Assembly: GCF_003583365.1 (NCBI RefSeq)
Contig: NZ_QXED01000003.1
Coordinates: forward strand, 310,001-374,000
Length of the DNA stretch: 64,000 bases
Origin: Fibrisoma montanum
GTDB taxonomy: Bacteria > Bacteroidota > Bacteroidia > Cytophagales > Spirosomataceae
Reading direction: 5' to 3'
In this document: piece by piece, positions 8,953-17,865 of the stretch
How the letters are laid out: every line of letters starts with the position of its first letter
Numbering within the stretch: position 1 is the first letter of the stretch
Program-made: the position numbers and the translations under genes
Notes under the pieces: generated by a model
Databases searched by the model: none
Told to the model about the DNA's origin: nothing
Seen by the model: the letters and a program-made list of their open reading frames with translations, nothing else

Positions 8953-9684
8953 TTACAATAGTCGGTGCGGTGTTTCGTCCAGAAAATCCCGCACAAAGTC
9001 ATTGGCAGGTCGCTGCAGCAACTCATCCGGCAGTCCGATCTGCACGATACGTCCCTGGTCCATGAGGGCAATGCGGTCGGCCAGTTCGAGGGCTTCGCCG
9101 ACATCGTGCGTAACAAGCACGACGGTGGTTTCGCGCAATTCGTTCAGCCCGAATACTTCGCGCCGGACGTGTCGGCGGGTGAAGGGGTCCAGGGCGCCGA
9201 ACGGCTCATCCATAAGCACCACGGGCGGACGGGCCGCTAAAGCCCGGGCCAGTCCGACCCGCTGCCGCTGCCCCCCGCTCAGTTCGGCCGGGTAGCGATT
9301 CAGCATATCGGCGGGCAGCCGGAGCCGGTCGGCCAGCTCGCGCGTGCGCTCCCGAATGGCGGCCTCATTCCAGCCGAGCAGGTTCGGTACGGTTGCTACG
9401 TTCTCGGCTACTGTATAATGCGGAAACAGGCCCCCATCCTGGATAACGTAGCCGATGCTCCGGCGCAGGGTGGGACCATCCTGCTGCCGAACATCAACCC
9501 CATTTACGACGATTGACCCGCTGGTGGGGTCAATCATCCGGTTAATCAGCCGCAGGGTCGTGGTTTTTCCGCTGCCACTGGTGCCCAGCAGCACCAGCGT
9601 TTCGCCGTTGGCTACGGCAAACGATACGTCGTTTACAACCAGCTGGTTACCATACTGTCGGGATACGTTCCGAACGGTGATCAT
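8953..9684 (-). CDS. ABC transporter ATP-binding protein, osmoprotectant (OpuCA/ProV-like) type
   Basis: A 243-residue ATPase that energises the permease fusion downstream. It shows Walker A GTSGSGKTT (about residues 34-42), the Q-loop region IGYVIQDGGLFPHYT, the ABC signature LSGGQRQRVGLARAL, Walker B VVLMDEP and the switch His in VTHDVGEAL. The FPHYTVAENV and TRRHVRREV wording is characteristic of glycine betaine/choline importers. It lacks the C-terminal CBS pair found in OpuCA, so the ionic-strength sensing of that protein is not expected. Confidence 0.9.
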   Translation of the reverse strand: MITVRNVSRQYGNQLVVNDVSFAVANGETLVLLGTSGSGKTTTLRLINRMIDPTSGSIVVNGVDVRQQDGPTLRRSIGYVIQDGGLFPHYTVAENVATVPNLLGWNEAAIRERTRELADRLRLPADMLNRYPAELSGGQRQRVGLARALAARPPVVLMDEPFGALDPFTRRHVRREVFGLNELRETTVVLVTHDVGEALELADRIALMDQGRIVQIGLPDELLQRPANDFVRDFLDETPHRLL

Positions 9685-9686
9685 CG

Positions 9687-9968
9687 CTACGGTTCCACCC
9701 GCACGCCTTTCCAGAAGGCAACGCGGTCTTTAATCTCGCTGGCGGCCGGCTTGGGGTCCGGATAGTACCAGGCGGCATCCGGGTTTGTCTTACCGTCGAC
9801 GGTCAGGGTGAAGTACGAGGCCAGTCCTTTCCAGGGGCAGGTCGTGTGCGTGTTACTATCCGTCAGGTAATCGCTGTTGACGGCCTCCCGGGGGAAGTAA
9901 TGGTTTCCTTCCACCACAACGGTATCGTCGCTTTCGGCAATGGTGGTGCCGTTCCAGATCGCTTTCAT
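9687..9968 (-). CDS. DUF427 domain-containing protein
   Basis: A 93-residue single-domain protein with the family features KAIWNGTTIAESDDTVVVEGNHYFP cut into its usual motifs: an N-terminal WNG, a central HTTCPWKGLASYF and a C-terminal DRVAFWKGVRVEP. Its function is unknown; the fold is a small beta-barrel-like domain. The stop codon lies 3 nt upstream of the ABC ATPase start, so it is the first gene of a three-gene operon, an association I cannot explain functionally. Confidence 0.85.
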   Translation of the reverse strand: MKAIWNGTTIAESDDTVVVEGNHYFPREAVNSDYLTDSNTHTTCPWKGLASYFTLTVDGKTNPDAAWYYPDPKPAASEIKDRVAFWKGVRVEP

Positions 9969-9983
9969 GGTTTTTGACGTGTT

Positions 9984-11954
9984 TTACGGTAAAACCTGAA
10001 CTTCAACCAAAGAGTTATCGTAAACCCGGTGCGTGGCCTTCTGAAAATCGGCCGCATCGGCTTTATAGATGTTGTCGACGTATTTCTGCGGGTTGCGGTC
10101 GATGAGCGGGAACCACGTACTCTGCACCTGAATCATCACCCGGTGGCCTTTTTTGAACGTATGCAGCACGTCCTGCAGACGAAAATTTACGTCGGTTACC
10201 TGCCCCGGTGTAAATGGCTCCGGTTTTTCAAAGCTGTTCCGAAACCGGCCCCGCATCACCTCCGACCGCACCATCTGCTGGTAATTGCCGAGCGTAATGT
10301 TTTTGTTCGGCAGGTACGGATGATTGGGTTCGTCGGGCGGATACACATCAATGAGCTTCACGACCCAGTCGGCGTCGGTACCGGTGGTGCTGACTTTCAG
10401 TTTCGCCATAATTTCTCCCCCCAGCGTCAGGTCCTCGGTCAGGGGTTCGGTCTGGAACGTCAGCACGTCGGGCCGGCGCCCCGCAAACCGCTGGTCTTCC
10501 GACATGTAGTTGAACGGTGTAAACCCGAGCGTTGTCGTGATGTCCTCCGTATACGGCACGGGCTTCATCGGGTCGCTGATAAATTCCGAAAAAGCAGCAC
10601 TGCCGGAATTGGCTGTTGACGGATCAGACGTACCCTCTGACCGAGACAACCGGCCATCGCCGGCCAGGCGGAAGGTTAGCGTCCGGGCGTTGGCAGCGGG
10701 CCACTTATCGAAGGTTTTCCATTCTTTGCGACCCGTATCGAAGAGATACGCTTCGGGCAGGCCCGTTTTGCCGTCGCCGGGCCCCTTCAGGAAGTGATTG
10801 AAAAATCGGGCTTCAATGTTCCGCTGGTAGAACGTAGCGATGCTGTCGCCGAAATAGATGTTGCTGTGCAGCGTATGCCCCGTTTCCCGCGACCACCGCC
10901 CGTGTCCGAACGGCCCCATCACGAGCGTGTTATACGTCCCGGCGTTGTTCTTTTCCAGCGTTTTGTACACGTTCAGGGGACCGTACAGGTCTTCGGCATC
11001 GAACCAGCCTCCGACCGTCATCACGGCGTGTTTGACGTTCTTCAGGTGCGGCAGGATAGACCGTTTCTGCCAGAACTCGTCGTAATTCGGATGATTGATC
11101 GTTTCCTGCCAGAAGAAGTTATCGCTGTAGTATTTGTTGGCGTTTTTGAGGGGTCCCAGGTCATACTGCCACTGGAAACCGTCTTTCGACCCCGTGTTGA
11201 TCATTTCCGACGCGAACCAGGCCGTGGTTGTAGGCTTGGGGTGCTGCACGCCAAACACAGGATACGTGAACAGATACGCCTGAATGAAGGCGCCGTTGTG
11301 GTGAAAATCATCGAAGAAGAAATCGGAGACGGGGGCCTGGGGCGACGACGCTTTCAGGGCCGGGTGGGCGTCGGGCAGGGCCGCGGCCGTGTAAAAGCCG
11401 GGGTAGCTGATGCCCCACTGTCCTACCCGACCGTTGTTGAACTTGACGTTTTTCAGCAGCCACTCGATCGTATCGTACGTATCGGAGCTTTCGTCTGGCG
11501 AACCCGCCCCCGTGGACGCAGCCGCTGTGGACACAGCCGCAGCGGACGCTTTCCCTTTCTTCCGGGCGGCCGTGGCTGGTGGATCGGGCAGGTTTGGGGT
11601 CATGTTCGTCCAGGTCCCCTCCGACATGTATCGACCCCGAACATCCTGGTACACAAAGATATACTTATCCTGCTCAAGTGTGGGCGACGGTCCCAGGCGA
11701 TTAGCGTACTGATCAGGACCGTAGGGCGCAATACTATAGCAGGTCCGCTGCATCAGAAACGGGTATTTGTTTGTTTCTGACGCATCCTTCGGCACGTACA
11801 CGATGGTGAACAGCTTCGTGCCGTCGCGCATCGGAATCTGGTGCTCGTATTTCTGATAATTGTCCTTGACGAAGGTATTAACCACCGGATTCGGCTGGGC
11901 CAGCGCCGTCAGGCTCAGCAGCCCGACCAGCAGCGTAAGTAATCGGAAACGCAT
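9984..11954 (-). CDS. CocE/NonD family hydrolase (X-Pro dipeptidyl-peptidase-like)
   Basis: A secreted serine hydrolase of about 656 residues. The ATG at 11954 gives a signal peptide (MRFRLLTLLVGLLSLTALAQ); the open frame continues upstream without coding character. The alpha/beta-hydrolase nucleophile is in WGISYPG, the acid and base regions are GGWFDAEDLYG and GPFGHGRWSRE, and a C-terminal jelly-roll (PepX_C) domain begins near DVLTFQTEPL. Family members cleave X-Pro peptides, acyl esters or glutaryl-cephalosporins, so specificity is open. A low-complexity Ala/Ser insertion (about residues 130-155) interrupts the N-terminal part. Confidence 0.9.
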   Translation of the reverse strand: MRFRLLTLLVGLLSLTALAQPNPVVNTFVKDNYQKYEHQIPMRDGTKLFTIVYVPKDASETNKYPFLMQRTCYSIAPYGPDQYANRLGPSPTLEQDKYIFVYQDVRGRYMSEGTWTNMTPNLPDPPATAARKKGKASAAAVSTAAASTGAGSPDESSDTYDTIEWLLKNVKFNNGRVGQWGISYPGFYTAAALPDAHPALKASSPQAPVSDFFFDDFHHNGAFIQAYLFTYPVFGVQHPKPTTTAWFASEMINTGSKDGFQWQYDLGPLKNANKYYSDNFFWQETINHPNYDEFWQKRSILPHLKNVKHAVMTVGGWFDAEDLYGPLNVYKTLEKNNAGTYNTLVMGPFGHGRWSRETGHTLHSNIYFGDSIATFYQRNIEARFFNHFLKGPGDGKTGLPEAYLFDTGRKEWKTFDKWPAANARTLTFRLAGDGRLSRSEGTSDPSTANSGSAAFSEFISDPMKPVPYTEDITTTLGFTPFNYMSEDQRFAGRRPDVLTFQTEPLTEDLTLGGEIMAKLKVSTTGTDADWVVKLIDVYPPDEPNHPYLPNKNITLGNYQQMVRSEVMRGRFRNSFEKPEPFTPGQVTDVNFRLQDVLHTFKKGHRVMIQVQSTWFPLIDRNPQKYVDNIYKADAADFQKATHRVYDNSLVEVQVLP

Positions 11955-12024
11955 ATCAAACGGGTTATTTTCCGCAAGGTACAATCTGTCCCCGTTTTTT
12001 GCTACGTTCGCCGAACCAATGATT

Positions 12025-13644
12025 CTACTTACAATAGGCCTCCAGCCGTACTTTAAAAACCCACTGCGCTTTATCGAGCAGGTATTCATTTTGCCGGTAC
12101 GGCCAGCTCGCTCCCCCGTCTGTACTGGCCCGCAGGTCGTAGGTCCGGCCCTGCTTCAGCTTATACGATGTTATGCTTCGCTGGGTCCGGGTCAGCGTAA
12201 CCAGTTCGCGCCAGTTATTTTTGCCGGATTCGCTGTATTGCGTCCGTAGCTGGGCGGGCAGAGCGGCTTCGTTCAGCGTCATGCCTTTCGGACACGAAAA
12301 CTGAAAATCCAGCTTCATGGCCGGCGGTACGGGCAGTGTCCCCAGGTTGATCTGTACCGGCGTTACGTCGCAGGAGGTACCCACCGCCGATTCGGCGATC
12401 AGTCCGCTTTTCGATCCCTTGCCCCAGGCATCCGTTTCGTCGAACACCCGCAGTGTCAACCGCCGGTTCCGGGGTTGGGCGGTAATGGGGATCTGAGCCC
12501 CGTCGTTGGCATTGGCATAAAACGTACTGGCCACCTGCCCGGTTACGGCATCTACCACCTCACACCGATAATTGACATCCACGTTCTTTAGTTTACTGCT
12601 TACGCTGAAGATTGGCCCTACCTCACAGATGCTGTCGGCCCAGGCCACCACGTAGGTTCCCGCCGTCAGTACGTCAGCCTGGTATTCCAGTTTCCCAGTC
12701 TGCTGATTCAACACAACGACGCCCGGCTTCTCCTGTCGCCAAAGGCCTGTCAATGCATCAAAACTGAACAGCGGAATAACGTCACCCGCGCGAACGGTTC
12801 GTCCGGCCTGCGGATGCTGCATTGCGGGATTCAGCTCCATCGTCCAGCGCACCGGCTGCGAGAAGCTACGGGCCAGCTGGTATTGTTTGTTATACGCTTC
12901 AATGGTGATCGAACCGGCCAGCGACGAAACACGCATCAGCCCCAGCGATTGCGAACCGGCCGTCAGGGGCATAACGTTCTGCATCAATCCGCCACCCGGC
13001 ACCTGAGCCGTAGCATTGCCGCTGCGGGTATCTGTATGTACCAGACTGATTGCCAGCTCTCCGCCCACGGCCTGCCCGTCGCGGTCGGTTAGCCGGGTCC
13101 CCATCGGCAACGTAAGGCTGGCGTTATCAACCTTTCCCGACTGTGCGGGCGTGGCGAGGGTAAATGTTGTCGTGAGGGAGCCATCCGTTCCGGCGCGACC
13201 GGCCGCAAGTTCTGCCGAAAGCGTGGTGGGCGGCTGGGGTAGGTTTATAAACCGAACCGTACGCACCTGACGATTCAGGCTGTTCATCACGACCGGCTGC
13301 ACTACCGGTAAATAGCCTTCCGATTCAAGAACGACTGTAAACCGCAGGGGCTGCTGCGCGGTGGGCGTCGACTGGGGCGCAGCGGCCAGCAATAGAACGC
13401 CATCCGCGTTGACCTTATAGCGGTTGGTGTTCAGCGTCGTAACCATACGCGAGGCATCCGGTCCGGCCAGCTTCACGCTGATCTGTTTTGGCAGCGGTTT
13501 GCCCGACGGCTCGACTACCCGTAGCTCCACCACACCCTGCGTAATGGGATCTTTAAACCCCAGTTGAACCCCATCAATGGGATTTTTGCAGGCATCCGTC
13601 AGAAAAGGAAGGAGGCACAATACGTACCTTTTTAAGTATTTCAT
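12025..13644 (-). CDS. Large predicted lipoprotein, unknown function
   Basis: About 539 residues. The ATG at 13644 gives MKYLKRYVLCLLPFLTDAC, a signal peptide with an imperfect lipobox. The mature protein looks all-beta, with CarboxypepD_reg-like wording early on (VELRVVEPSGKPLP) and several Ig-like stretches (GTYVVAWADSICEVGP). It probably sits on the cell surface or outer-membrane inner leaflet. No enzymatic motif is visible. A terminator-like hairpin stands just upstream, so it is transcribed separately from lutB. Confidence 0.65.
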   Translation of the reverse strand: MKYLKRYVLCLLPFLTDACKNPIDGVQLGFKDPITQGVVELRVVEPSGKPLPKQISVKLAGPDASRMVTTLNTNRYKVNADGVLLLAAAPQSTPTAQQPLRFTVVLESEGYLPVVQPVVMNSLNRQVRTVRFINLPQPPTTLSAELAAGRAGTDGSLTTTFTLATPAQSGKVDNASLTLPMGTRLTDRDGQAVGGELAISLVHTDTRSGNATAQVPGGGLMQNVMPLTAGSQSLGLMRVSSLAGSITIEAYNKQYQLARSFSQPVRWTMELNPAMQHPQAGRTVRAGDVIPLFSFDALTGLWRQEKPGVVVLNQQTGKLEYQADVLTAGTYVVAWADSICEVGPIFSVSSKLKNVDVNYRCEVVDAVTGQVASTFYANANDGAQIPITAQPRNRRLTLRVFDETDAWGKGSKSGLIAESAVGTSCDVTPVQINLGTLPVPPAMKLDFQFSCPKGMTLNEAALPAQLRTQYSESGKNNWRELVTLTRTQRSITSYKLKQGRTYDLRASTDGGASWPYRQNEYLLDKAQWVFKVRLEAYCK

Positions 13645-13687
13645 AAACTTAATAATAACATTAACGTCATTAATAAGTATAAATGTA

Positions 13688-13718
13688 AATAAAAAGCCCA
13701 TTCATTAGGCTTTTTATT
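13688..13718. terminator. Hairpin with A/T-rich flanks upstream of the lipoprotein gene
   Basis: Arms 13688-13698 and 13708-13718 (11 bp) pair around a 9-nt loop. The A5 and T5 runs at the base make it an intrinsic terminator in either direction. It blocks read-through from lutB into the lipoprotein gene. Confidence 0.6.
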
Positions 13719-13759
13719 ATTCTAAATCAGTAGGGAATAGTTGGTTATCTGTTCAAAGT

Positions 13760-13813
13760 AATAAACCCGGTGCTTGGCATTGAACTGCTTCAATGCCAAG
13801 CACCGGGTTTATT
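13760..13813. terminator. Long hairpin, 25-bp perfect stem, downstream of lutB
   Basis: Arms 13760-13784 and 13789-13813 are exact complements around a 4-nt loop. The stem ends in an AT-rich foot (AATAAA/TTTATT). It lies about 90 nt after the lutB stop and is probably the end of the fucose/lactate transcript. Confidence 0.65.
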
Positions 13814-13827
13814 GCATATATGGCTAT

Positions 13828-13887
13828 GGGGCGCCTGACAGCGGTGGGTGCAAGTTCTGAACCTGCTCCACTGCTATCAGCCGCCCC
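13828..13887. repeat. Imperfect inverted repeat after lutB
   Basis: Arms 13828-13847 and 13868-13887 match at 17 of 20 positions around a 20-nt loop. It is a second hairpin directly next to the 25-bp stem and lies between it and the lutB stop codon. Confidence 0.55.
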
Positions 13888-13903
13888 GTAGCCGAACTAT
13901 GTG

Positions 13904-15268
13904 CTACATCTGCGTTTTAGCGTACCAGTCGCGGAAACTCTCCTTAGGCGGTTCAGGAAGTTCGCGGGCAATGGCCCAGGGATTCAGTTTACCGTTGTGG
14001 CTCAACGCGTGAGGTGTCATAGCCAGCATTTTACGAGCCACCCGACCTAATCGGGCGTACACGGCAGGCCGCGCCAGCACGGCAGCCAGACCTTTCATAC
14101 CCAGCCGTTTACCTGCGGGCATAGCATTAGCCTGCCCAATCAGTTGCCGCCACTTGTAAAGCTGAACGTGAATGTCAATTTTCACCGGGCACACGTCCGA
14201 ACACGAGCCGCAGAGCGTCGACGCAAACGGCAGCGAACTGTGTTTTTTAAGGTCGATGTTCGGCGACAGAATCGCTCCGATCGGGCCGGGCACGGTGAAG
14301 TCGTAGCTATGGCCCCCACTCCGCCGGTACACGGGGCAGGTGTTCATGCAGGCTCCGCACCGGATGCACTTGAGCGAATTTCGAAAATCAGGACGGCCGA
14401 GCTGGGTCGTACGACCATTGTCGACCAGCACGATATGCAGCTCCTGACCGGGTCTTGCCTTGTGAAAATGGCTGGTGTAGGTGGTCGATAGCTGCCCAGT
14501 AGCCGAACGGGCCAGCAGGCGCGTAAAGACGCCCAGGTGTTCAAGTTTTGGAATCACTTTCTCGATACCCATGCAGGCGATGTGCACCGGGGCCAGGGTC
14601 ACACCCAGGTCGGCGTTGCCCTCGTTGGTGCAGACCACAAACCCACCCGTTTCGGCAATGGCGAAATTAACCCCCGAAATGGCTACGTCGGCCGCGACGA
14701 ACTTCGCCCGCAGGTGTTGCCGGGCCGTTTCGGTCAGGCGCTGCGGATCGCTTTCGCCCTCGGGCGTGCCGAGGTGCTCGTGAAAAATCCGGCCCACATC
14801 CTCCTTTTTGAGGTGAATCGCGGGCATGACGATGTGGCTCGGCGGTTCGTTCGTAAACTGGATAATGCGCTCTCCCAGGTCCGTATCCACGACCTCGATG
14901 CCGTGCTGCTCCAGAAACGGGTTCAGGTGGCACTCCTCGGTGAGCATGGACTTACTTTTCACGATACGCTGCGCCTGGTGCTGCTGGATAATGCGCAGCA
15001 CGATTTCGTTGTGTTCGCGAGCATCGGCAGCCCAATGCACCTGAACACCGTTGGCCTGTGCATTTCGCTCAAACTCCTCCAGATACACATCCAGACGGCT
15101 CAGCGCGTGCTCCTTAATCTGCGACGCCATCTCGCGCAACTGCTCCCATTCGGGCAGCTGGTAGGTTTGGCGGTCGCGTTTCTGGCGGATAAACCACAGT
15201 GCCTGATCGTGCCAGGTGGTGCGGTCTACATCGGCCGTAAAGCGTTCGGCGGCTTCGGGGTGGGTCAT
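13904..15268 (-). CDS. lutB: Lactate utilization iron-sulfur protein LutB
   Basis: A 454-residue subunit of the LutABC L-lactate oxidising complex, cytosolic side. Residues about 60-290 are the LUD domain. Two 4Fe-4S clusters follow, in CIRCGACMNTCPVYRR and LCGSCSDVCPVKIDIH. The C-terminus is the DUF3390-type tail ending GKLNPWAIARELPEPP. The start at 15268 (MTHPEAAERF) fits family length. LutA is upstream on the same strand but is separated from it by a regulator/membrane-protein pair; no lutC is present in the window. Its place downstream of L-fucose genes suits a pathway that releases L-lactate. Confidence 0.92.
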   Translation of the reverse strand: MTHPEAAERFTADVDRTTWHDQALWFIRQKRDRQTYQLPEWEQLREMASQIKEHALSRLDVYLEEFERNAQANGVQVHWAADAREHNEIVLRIIQQHQAQRIVKSKSMLTEECHLNPFLEQHGIEVVDTDLGERIIQFTNEPPSHIVMPAIHLKKEDVGRIFHEHLGTPEGESDPQRLTETARQHLRAKFVAADVAISGVNFAIAETGGFVVCTNEGNADLGVTLAPVHIACMGIEKVIPKLEHLGVFTRLLARSATGQLSTTYTSHFHKARPGQELHIVLVDNGRTTQLGRPDFRNSLKCIRCGACMNTCPVYRRSGGHSYDFTVPGPIGAILSPNIDLKKHSSLPFASTLCGSCSDVCPVKIDIHVQLYKWRQLIGQANAMPAGKRLGMKGLAAVLARPAVYARLGRVARKMLAMTPHALSHNGKLNPWAIARELPEPPKESFRDWYAKTQM

Positions 15269-15460
15269 AGGCTATATGATCTTAGGCTTTAACTTGCTCA
15301 ATGATGTTCTGCACGGACCGGCGCACACCGGCCAAAACGTTTCGTTACCACGAATCGGCTTCGTTACTATGCTGCTAAATCGAATGCCAGATCTCTTTAT
15401 CTAACACCTGTGTTTCAGGATCGATTCCCCTGCAGTTCTGTTTTCAGGAGTTCGACCCGA

Positions 15461-15661
15461 TTAATCCATTTCTTCCAGTTGAAAGACAGCCTCTACCGGC
15501 TGCCCAAACACACGCGCAATTTTCAGGGCCAGGATCGTCGACGGAACGTAGCGTCCGGTTTCAATCGAATTCACGGTTTGTCGACTCACTCCGATTCGGT
15601 CAGCCAGTTCCCCCTGCGATAAGTTATGCTCAGCCCTACATACCTTGATGCGGTTTTTCAT
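15461..15661 (-). CDS. Small helix-turn-helix (Xre-type) transcriptional regulator
   Basis: A 66-residue protein that is only an HTH_3 domain: SQGELADRIGVSRQTVNSIE is the helix-turn-helix, followed by ETGRYVPSTILALKIARVFG and the short tail FQLEEMD. This is the YgzD/YozG-like class that often pairs with a small membrane protein. Its start overlaps the stop of the membrane-protein gene by 4 nt, so the two are translationally coupled. TTTGACA-type repeats upstream of the pair are candidate operators. Confidence 0.88.
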   Translation of the reverse strand: MKNRIKVCRAEHNLSQGELADRIGVSRQTVNSIETGRYVPSTILALKIARVFGQPVEAVFQLEEMD

Positions 15662-16125
15662 AAGGCCAGCACCCGACTGTTTTTCAACATCAACAACCGA
15701 AACCGGATCACAAACACCAGCAATACGGTAAACATGTTATATATCATAACATCCAGAAACCGGGTTCCGTGAATCACCAGGATAGCGACGGTTAAAATGA
15801 TGTAATTGACATACACGCTCCATTGCAGGCATTCCAGCCGCAGTTGACTAACCATTTCGTCTTCAATAGTTTCCCGCGAAAAACCAATCATCATCAAACC
15901 GGCGATTATGCCCACAGCCGCGAGTTCATCCGTCAGGTTAATCTCATCGACTTCAAAAAATACCGAAAGGCTACCTTTGGCATGACCCGTTTGTCGCAGC
16001 ACTATCGTTAAAAAATCAAAATAGAACTCGCCATACATTGCGGCAATACCCAGTACGACACAAGGAACTAAAATAATCCAGCCAATCAGGCGGTACCGAT
16101 GCGGAAATAACCACTGCGTTTTCAT
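15658..16125 (-). CDS. Four-helix membrane protein paired with the HTH regulator
   Basis: About 155 residues with four predicted membrane helices (around LIGWIILVPCVVLGIAAMY, LAAVGIIAGLMMIGF, YVNYIILTVAILVI and MFTVLLVFVIRF). I chose the ATG at 16125 (MKTQWLFPHRY). The pairing with a tiny HTH protein is a recurrent two-gene module in which the membrane protein may control the regulator; that role is inference. Its GC is lower than that of the flanking lut genes. It sits between lutA and lutB and leaves no sign of a disrupted gene. Confidence 0.7.
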   Translation of the reverse strand: MKTQWLFPHRYRLIGWIILVPCVVLGIAAMYGEFYFDFLTIVLRQTGHAKGSLSVFFEVDEINLTDELAAVGIIAGLMMIGFSRETIEDEMVSQLRLECLQWSVYVNYIILTVAILVIHGTRFLDVMIYNMFTVLLVFVIRFRLLMLKNSRVLAL

Positions 16126-16193
16126 TTGACATGTAAAGTTTATTTGACACACAAGTATCAAATTTATTTTACTATTTGTCAAGCAAACTTTAC
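16125..16193. promoter_or_regulatory. Cluster of TTTGACA-type repeats upstream of the HTH module
   Basis: TTTGACA occurs at 16125-16131 and 16143-16149, TTTGTCAA at 16175-16182. A 9-bp inverted pair, GTAAAGTTT (16133-16141) and AAACTTTAC (16185-16193), encloses them. The AT-rich stretch separates lutA from the module and is the natural place for its promoter and an autoregulatory operator. Confidence 0.45.
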
Positions 16194-16933
16194 AATTTAT
16201 TTTCAGCGGTCAGAATTTCCGCGACGTGCATAACCCGGACAGGCAATTTTCGTCGCCGGACAATCCCCTCCATATGCATCAGGCACGACATATCGCCCCC
16301 CGTGATGACCTGCGCCCCGTGTTCGACGTGATCCTGTACGCGATCCTGACCCATTCGGGCCGATACGGCTGCTTCCGTTATGCAAAACGCTCCGCCAAAT
16401 CCGCAGCACTCATCGTAGCGTCCCAGATCGACCAGTTCAAGCCCTTTTACCTGTTTCAGCAGCCGGCTGATCTGCCCATCGCGCACCGGTGTCTGCTCCG
16501 AATCGGTAGCCAGCCGGAGGCCCCGCTGACCGTGACAGCTTAAATGCAGCCCCACGCGGAACGGAAATTCGGCCTCAATGCTGGTGATCCCCAGTACGTC
16601 GGTCAGGAACTGCACCAGCTCGAAGGTACGTTCGCGCACGTGCTGAACGGCGGGGGTTTGCTCGATGATGTTAAAGTGCTTCCGGACGTGGTATACACAA
16701 CTGGCCGATGGCGCGACGATGTAATCATAATCGGCGAATGTCCGGACGTAGTTGTGGTACACCGGAATGGAATCCTGTTCGCAGCCGGCGTTGGCCATTG
16801 GTTGCCCACAGCAGGTCTGCTGCATGGGAAAGGTCGCCTGAACCCCCAGTTTTTCCAGTAACCTCAGCGTTGCGATGCCTACCTGCGGGTAGAACTGATC
16901 TACGTAGCAGGGAATGAATAATGCGACGTTCAT
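16190..16933 (-). CDS. lutA: Lactate utilization Fe-S oxidoreductase LutA
   Basis: A 247-residue protein with two CCG domains, the hallmark of LutA/GlcF-like subunits. The first has FIPCYVDQFYP and QTCCGQPMANAG; the second has HLSCHGQRGLRL and YDECCGFGGAFCI. It transfers electrons from L-lactate oxidation together with LutB. The ATG at 16933 starts MNVALFIPCYVDQF and fits the family; a longer reading begins in non-homologous sequence. It follows the endonuclease-like gene and a 16-bp repeat patch on the same strand. Confidence 0.92.
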   Translation of the reverse strand: MNVALFIPCYVDQFYPQVGIATLRLLEKLGVQATFPMQQTCCGQPMANAGCEQDSIPVYHNYVRTFADYDYIVAPSASCVYHVRKHFNIIEQTPAVQHVRERTFELVQFLTDVLGITSIEAEFPFRVGLHLSCHGQRGLRLATDSEQTPVRDGQISRLLKQVKGLELVDLGRYDECCGFGGAFCITEAAVSARMGQDRVQDHVEHGAQVITGGDMSCLMHMEGIVRRRKLPVRVMHVAEILTAENKL

Positions 16934-17000
16934 ACAGAAGCGCGGGTTTCGACCGCTTAAAATTTTCACTTTCGGGCTGCTGCCGAATCGCCGGCCACCA

Positions 17001-17041
17001 GACCGCCGGATCGCCGAACCGTCGGACCGCCGAACCGTCCG
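17001..17041 (-). repeat. Tandem copies of a 16-bp GC-rich unit after the EEP gene
   Basis: About two and a half imperfect copies whose reverse strand reads GGTTCGGCGGTCCGAC. The core CGGCGGTCCGAC is shared with the four-copy array at 56993-57056. The patch begins at the base after the stop codon of the endonuclease/exonuclease/phosphatase gene. Confidence 0.6.
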
Positions 17042-17824
17042 TTATTTCAGTTGATACGTTGCCACCACCGGATAGTGATACGACGTATTGTTATCTTCAA
17101 TGACGCGGTAACTGAGCGGTTTCAGTGGCCCGCCCGGCTGCGTTAGTATGTAATCCGTCCGGCTGCCCATGTCCGGAAACGTAATGGCATCCGACTTCCG
17201 GCCCGCATCGTACCAGCGGCCCAGCAGGGGCTCCACGGCCTTGTGATCGGGATGGGCGTTCAGATCACCCGCCCAGATCACCGGCTGAATGCTCGGTTCC
17301 AGCAGAGCACTGATCGTTGCCGCCTGCACCCCCCGCCCAACTTCCGAGCGGTCGTCGAGCCGCGTGGTGCAGAACCGAACCGTCTTTTTGCTGGGCAGTT
17401 CGACATACGCACACAGCAACACCCGGGGGTCGGTCAGGTCAGGATTTGGCAGTTGGATCAGTTGCTGGGCAATGATCGGATATTTTGATAAGATAGCTAA
17501 CCCGTACCCTCCTGCTTCGGCATTCGCTTCTTTTCCGAACACCGCTTTCAGACCGGTCAGGTAACTCAGCTGAGCCGCCTGGTTTTTACCTAAACTGCTG
17601 GCGGTGGCGCTGTCTACTTCCTGCAAAGCCACCAGATCGGCACCCGTCGTGCGGATCAATCGCCCAACCTGAATCAGATTGGTTCCTCCGCGCTGGCTGG
17701 TGCCGTGGTGTATGTTGTAGGTCATTACGGTCAGTTTCTGGCCTGCAACGCCCGTAATCGACACGAGCCAGACCAGTAGGCTTATCCATCCGTGGGTCAT
17801 AGTAACGGTGATTGATTTCATCAC
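17042..17824 (-). CDS. Secreted endonuclease/exonuclease/phosphatase family protein
   Basis: A 260-residue protein with an N-terminal signal peptide (TMTHGWISLLVWLVSITGVA) and the EEP catalytic elements in order: VMTYNIHHG, DLVALQEVDS, the GGYGLAILSKYPI core, WAGDLNAHPD and the final SDAITFPDMGSRTDYIL. The family cleaves phosphodiester bonds in nucleic acids or removes phosphate from lipids and sugars; secretion points to an extracytoplasmic substrate. It lies between the mutarotase and lutA in the catabolic run, and its link to fucose metabolism is unclear. The start may be 17824, 17821 or the ATG of MTHG. Confidence 0.85.
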   Translation of the reverse strand: MMKSITVTMTHGWISLLVWLVSITGVAGQKLTVMTYNIHHGTSQRGGTNLIQVGRLIRTTGADLVALQEVDSATASSLGKNQAAQLSYLTGLKAVFGKEANAEAGGYGLAILSKYPIIAQQLIQLPNPDLTDPRVLLCAYVELPSKKTVRFCTTRLDDRSEVGRGVQAATISALLEPSIQPVIWAGDLNAHPDHKAVEPLLGRWYDAGRKSDAITFPDMGSRTDYILTQPGGPLKPLSYRVIEDNNTSYHYPVVATYQLK

Positions 17825-17865
17825 CTAATAACTCGTTATTGGTCCGAAACAGTTTGAAAACCGGG

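Noticed and set aside
15282-15344. Short frame ending NIIEQVKA just upstream of lutB, possible C-terminal remnant of a lost gene
   Set aside because: Only about 20 codons after a stop, with no start codon in place and no recognisable match.
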